From Bacteroidota bacterium (GTDB lineage: Bacteria; Bacteroidota; Bacteroidia; Chitinophagales; Chitinophagaceae): a stretch of DNA of 64,000 nucleotides. Within the stretch, counting starts at the first letter, position 1. The number at the start of each line of letters is the position of its first letter. This document shows positions 61,097 to 64,000 of this stretch, in pieces. The position numbers and the translations under genes are program-made. The DNA lies in assembly GCA_947453145.1 (NCBI GenBank), contig CANGFA010000002.1:1-64000 (forward strand). Direction: 5' to 3'. A model generated the notes under the pieces. The model was not told the origin of the DNA, did no database searches, and was given only the letters and a program-made list of their open reading frames with translations.

Positions 61097-63688
61097 ATGG
61101 CCAGCTCAAGCAATCACTTTTCAGGACAATTCAGACGTAACGTTTCAGATAAATATATTATTTATAATAGTCTGTTTGCGGCCCTACCTTATTCAGGTAT
61201 TGCTAATGTGGGTGTATTATTACCTATCCTATTACAAACCTGTGACGAAGGATATGCAAAAGAAAAATCTCCAGTTGAAATAATTGATTATTTTTTTAAG
61301 CAGCATACCGAAGTAAATTCGGAGAAAGAAAAAATAGACCACTTGTTTAAATATGTACAATACATGGAAAGACAGGTTGTTTTATTTGATGCGATTGAGG
61401 ATGCAGCTTTTACTACAGTGAATGATATGGAAGGTACTGGAAGCATTAAAGCACTCATAAGAGAAGCTGCTTTTAGCGGTAAAATACAATCATTAAGAAA
61501 TAAACTTACTGATTTTAAAGTAAGAATTGTACTCACTGCACACCCTACTCAGTTTTATCCATCCAGTGTCTTGGGAATTATTCATGATATGGGTGAAGCA
61601 ATTGCCAAAAATGATTACAATACTATTAACCATTATATTCAGCAACTTGGATTAACCCCTTTCTTTAACAAGAAACAACCTACCCCAACAGATGAAGCCT
61701 TGAACTTAATGTGGTATTTAGAAAATATTTTTTATCATTCTATAGGGACAATTTATGACACCATTGTGCGAGATGTATTTGATAATAATTATGAAGCTGC
61801 CAACCCATTTATTGAATTAGGATTTTGGCCTGGTGGGGACCGTGACGGCAACCCTTTTGTAAATGCCGCAACTACTATAAAAGTTGCCCAAGCTTTAAGA
61901 AGCAGTATAATAGTCTGTTATTATAGAGATGTGAGAAAATTAAAACGTAAACTAACCTTTGCAGGCGTGGATGTTTTATTGGCGTCCTTGGAAGAACATT
62001 TGTATGAAAATGTTTTTAGACCGGATCAAAGCAAACCTATTTCTACTGAAGAAATAATAGATTGTCTTACAAACATAAGACAAAAAATAAAGGACGAAAA
62101 TCATTTACTTTATTTATCCAAATTAGATAGCTTGTTAAATAAGGTCAAAATCTTTGGCACCCATTTCGCATCATTAGACATAAGACAGGATAGTCGCATA
62201 CATACAAAGGTTTTATTAGATGTACATGCTACTATAAAAGCACAAAAGGGAATTGGCTTTTTGCCTGATAACTATACCAGCTTGAATCCTGAACAAAAAA
62301 TAACTTATTTAGAGAAAATAGCCGAGAAAATAGATCCCACTTTGCTTACCGAAACCATCAGCAAAGATACCATTGAAAGTATTTATGCAATTGCTCAAGT
62401 GCAAACCATGAATGGAATAAAAGGTTGTCACCGTTATGTTATTAGTAACTGTCAATCCGAAGTAAACGTAATGGAATTATATGCCTTGTTTAAACTTTGT
62501 GGTTGGGATGAAACATTATCTAATGTGGACATTGTTCCTTTATTTGAAACCATCGACGATTTAAGTGCATCCGAAGAAATAATGAGTCGCTTATATGACA
62601 ACACTTTATTTTCGGCACACTTAAAGGCAAGGAAAAGTCAACAACCCATTATGCTTGGCTTTAGTGACGGAACCAAAGATGGTGGTTATTTACAAGCCAA
62701 CTGGCGTATTTATAAAGCAAAGGAATCACTCACAAAAATTTCTAGAAAAAATAATATTGTTGTTAAATTTTTTGATGGCCGTGGAGGACCACCAAGCAGG
62801 GGTGGAGGTAAAACACATCAGTTTTATGCTTCCATGGGCAACCAAATTGAAAATGACGAGATACAAATAACCATTCAAGGACAAACCATTACCTCCAATT
62901 TTGGGACAATACAATCTTCAAAATACAATTTAGAACAATTGTTAAGCGCTGGCGTTAGCCATGAATTATTTGCGGATACTAAACTACAGTTGACTAGCCA
63001 AGACCGACTGGTTTTGGAAGAGCTTGGCAATATAAGTTATCATGCCTATCAACAACTAAAGGAGCATCCATTATTCCTACCTTATTTGCAAAAATTTAGC
63101 CCACTTAATTATTATAGCAAAAGCAATATTGCAAGCCGTCCTGCAAAGCGAGGTGCAGGAGATACTTTAAAATTTGAAGATCTTAGAGCTATACCTTTTG
63201 TTGGAAGTTGGAGCCAACTAAAACAAAATGTACCTGGATTTTATGGGGTAGGTACTGCATTGCAGGTGTTAAAAGAAAAAGGACAATGGAAAGAAGTGCA
63301 ATCTTTATTTAATACAATTGGATTTTTCAAAACACTGATTGATAATAGTATGATGAGTATGGTTAAATCGAGTTTTGCAATTTCAAAGTTTATAGACAAA
63401 GACCCTTCCTATAGTGCCCTTTGGAATATGATTAAAGAAGAATTTAAACTTACCACACAACTGTATTTAGAACTTAGCAATACCAATAGTTTAATGGAAA
63501 ACGATACACTTGGAAAGTATTCCATTTTACTAAGAGATAAAATAGTACTACCACTACTTACTATTCAGCAATTTGCATTATGCCAAGTACAAGAACCCAA
63601 CCTAGATGCTGAATTAAAAGCTTCCTATGAAAAGCTATTAACAAGAACCATGTTTGGAGTGATTAATGCCGCCAGAAACTCCGTTTAA
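61097..63688 (+). CDS. ppc: Phosphoenolpyruvate carboxylase
   Basis: An 863-residue anaplerotic enzyme that makes oxaloacetate from PEP and bicarbonate. The catalytic His is H149 in VLTAHPTQFYPSSVLG. Further signatures are FWPGGDRDGNPFVNA, LGFSDGTKDGGYLQANW and FFDGRGGPPSRGGG. The C terminus ends ARNSV rather than the RNTG usual in E. coli-type enzymes. It is cytosolic. A one-mismatch promoter element (TATCTTTA, 61078-61085) lies 11 bases before the ATG. The 82-base gap separates it from the MBL gene. Confidence 0.96.
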   Translation: MASSSNHFSGQFRRNVSDKYIIYNSLFAALPYSGIANVGVLLPILLQTCDEGYAKEKSPVEIIDYFFKQHTEVNSEKEKIDHLFKYVQYMERQVVLFDAIEDAAFTTVNDMEGTGSIKALIREAAFSGKIQSLRNKLTDFKVRIVLTAHPTQFYPSSVLGIIHDMGEAIAKNDYNTINHYIQQLGLTPFFNKKQPTPTDEALNLMWYLENIFYHSIGTIYDTIVRDVFDNNYEAANPFIELGFWPGGDRDGNPFVNAATTIKVAQALRSSIIVCYYRDVRKLKRKLTFAGVDVLLASLEEHLYENVFRPDQSKPISTEEIIDCLTNIRQKIKDENHLLYLSKLDSLLNKVKIFGTHFASLDIRQDSRIHTKVLLDVHATIKAQKGIGFLPDNYTSLNPEQKITYLEKIAEKIDPTLLTETISKDTIESIYAIAQVQTMNGIKGCHRYVISNCQSEVNVMELYALFKLCGWDETLSNVDIVPLFETIDDLSASEEIMSRLYDNTLFSAHLKARKSQQPIMLGFSDGTKDGGYLQANWRIYKAKESLTKISRKNNIVVKFFDGRGGPPSRGGGKTHQFYASMGNQIENDEIQITIQGQTITSNFGTIQSSKYNLEQLLSAGVSHELFADTKLQLTSQDRLVLEELGNISYHAYQQLKEHPLFLPYLQKFSPLNYYSKSNIASRPAKRGAGDTLKFEDLRAIPFVGSWSQLKQNVPGFYGVGTALQVLKEKGQWKEVQSLFNTIGFFKTLIDNSMMSMVKSSFAISKFIDKDPSYSALWNMIKEEFKLTTQLYLELSNTNSLMENDTLGKYSILLRDKIVLPLLTIQQFALCQVQEPNLDAELKASYEKLLTRTMFGVINAARNSV

Positions 63689-63717
63689 TTATACTTACGA
63701 TTTAGCTATGTTTTAAA

Positions 63718-64000
63718 TTAAACAGGCGCTTGGGTATCCTTCCATTTCCATAAATGCAAACAGGCATAGCTTTTAAAAGGAGACCAGCTTTCCGATTTTT
63801 TAAGCATCTTTAATTGTAATTCTTTTTTGGTCTCAAATTTAATTTTATACAATTTGATCATGGCCTGCTGAATACCTAAATCATCCACGGCGAAAACATT
63901 TTCATGCCCTAAACTAAACATCAATAACATTTCAACTGTCCATCTCCCTACCCCTTTAATTTGCGTAAGCAATTCAATCACAGCTTCGGGTTCCATTTTA
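63718..64000 (-). CDS. HhH-GPD DNA glycosylase (AlkA-like), 3' part; 5' end outside window
   Basis: The C-terminal 94 codons of a gene on the minus strand that stays open to the window edge; the Met at 63996 is internal. The helix-hairpin-helix LTQIKGVGRWTVEMLLMF is followed by FAVDDLGIQQAMIKLY, whose Asp is the catalytic residue of the superfamily, and by SYACLHLWKWKD near the end. This pattern fits 3-methyladenine DNA glycosylase II, which removes alkylated bases. It converges on ppc with a 29-base gap and no clear hairpin. Confidence 0.88.
   Translation of the reverse strand, partial: KMEPEAVIELLTQIKGVGRWTVEMLLMFSLGHENVFAVDDLGIQQAMIKLYKIKFETKKELQLKMLKKSESWSPFKSYACLHLWKWKDTQAPV

Overview
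The window reads as ordinary chromosomal DNA of a low-GC (by eye about 36-40 percent) member of the Bacteroidota, most likely a Chitinophagaceae-like lineage. Evidence: many upstream regions carry the phylum's TAnnTTTG promoter element, Shine-Dalgarno sequences are mostly absent, type IX secretion and gliding genes (porT, gldB, gldA) are present, and several proteins have Bacteroidota architectures (fused alpha/beta 2-oxoacid dehydrogenase E1, DUF1343/NamZ, reprolysin-like HExxHxxGxxH metalloprotease, bacillithiol enzyme BshA). Genus and species are inference. I saw no rRNA, tRNA, CRISPR array, insertion sequence, prophage or plasmid signature.

Layout. 1-2400: 3' part of a TonB-dependent receptor. 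2.5-6.8 kb: an orphan Rieske oxygenase, divergent from a umuD-umuC pair, then a free-standing C-terminal half of CarB. 6.9-12.3 kb: M28 peptidase, bshA, class III aminotransferase, gamma-carbonic anhydrase, rsgA. 12.3-18.2 kb: a run of + strand genes, ubiE/menG-porT-pyrC-mutS-like-comM. 18.2-25 kb: CoA-binding protein, lysine-rich histone H1-like protein, metalloprotease, E2 acyltransferase, Thermus-type isocitrate dehydrogenase. 25-32.7 kb: apaG, gldB divergent from nadE, namZ, thiolase, pyrD, MBL hydrolase. 32.8-38 kb: PhoB/PhoR-like two-component pair, galE, prfA, M19 dipeptidase. 38-49 kb: fused E1, BI-1 protein, polysaccharide deacetylase, korA without korB, nth with divIC/ftsB, eno, gldA, a small membrane protein and an MHS transporter. 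49-54 kb: acs, POT peptide transporter, purD. 54.4-60.2 kb: the cell-elongation operon mreB-mreC-mreD-mrdA-rodA, followed closely by an MBL hydrolase. 61-64 kb: ppc and the 3' part of a DNA glycosylase gene.

Genes alternate strand often, so most units are one to three genes long. Convergent pairs are commonly separated by a strong A-stem-U hairpin, and divergent pairs share short AT-rich intergenic DNA with TAnnTTTG motifs. Metabolic themes are pyrimidine synthesis (carB half, pyrC, pyrD), central carbon and 2-oxoacid metabolism (eno, ppc, acs, icd, E1, E2, korA), and envelope growth (mreBCD-mrdA-rodA, divIC, namZ, deacetylase).

No convincing new multi-gene system was found. The best leads are: a UmuD in which both catalytic positions are replaced (Ser to Ala, Lys to Arg) beside an intact UmuC; a CarB reduced to its C-terminal synthetase half with its own start and promoter-like element; a lysine-rich insertion directly after the conserved loop aspartate of RodA; and several promoters so close to the ATG that the mRNAs may be leaderless.
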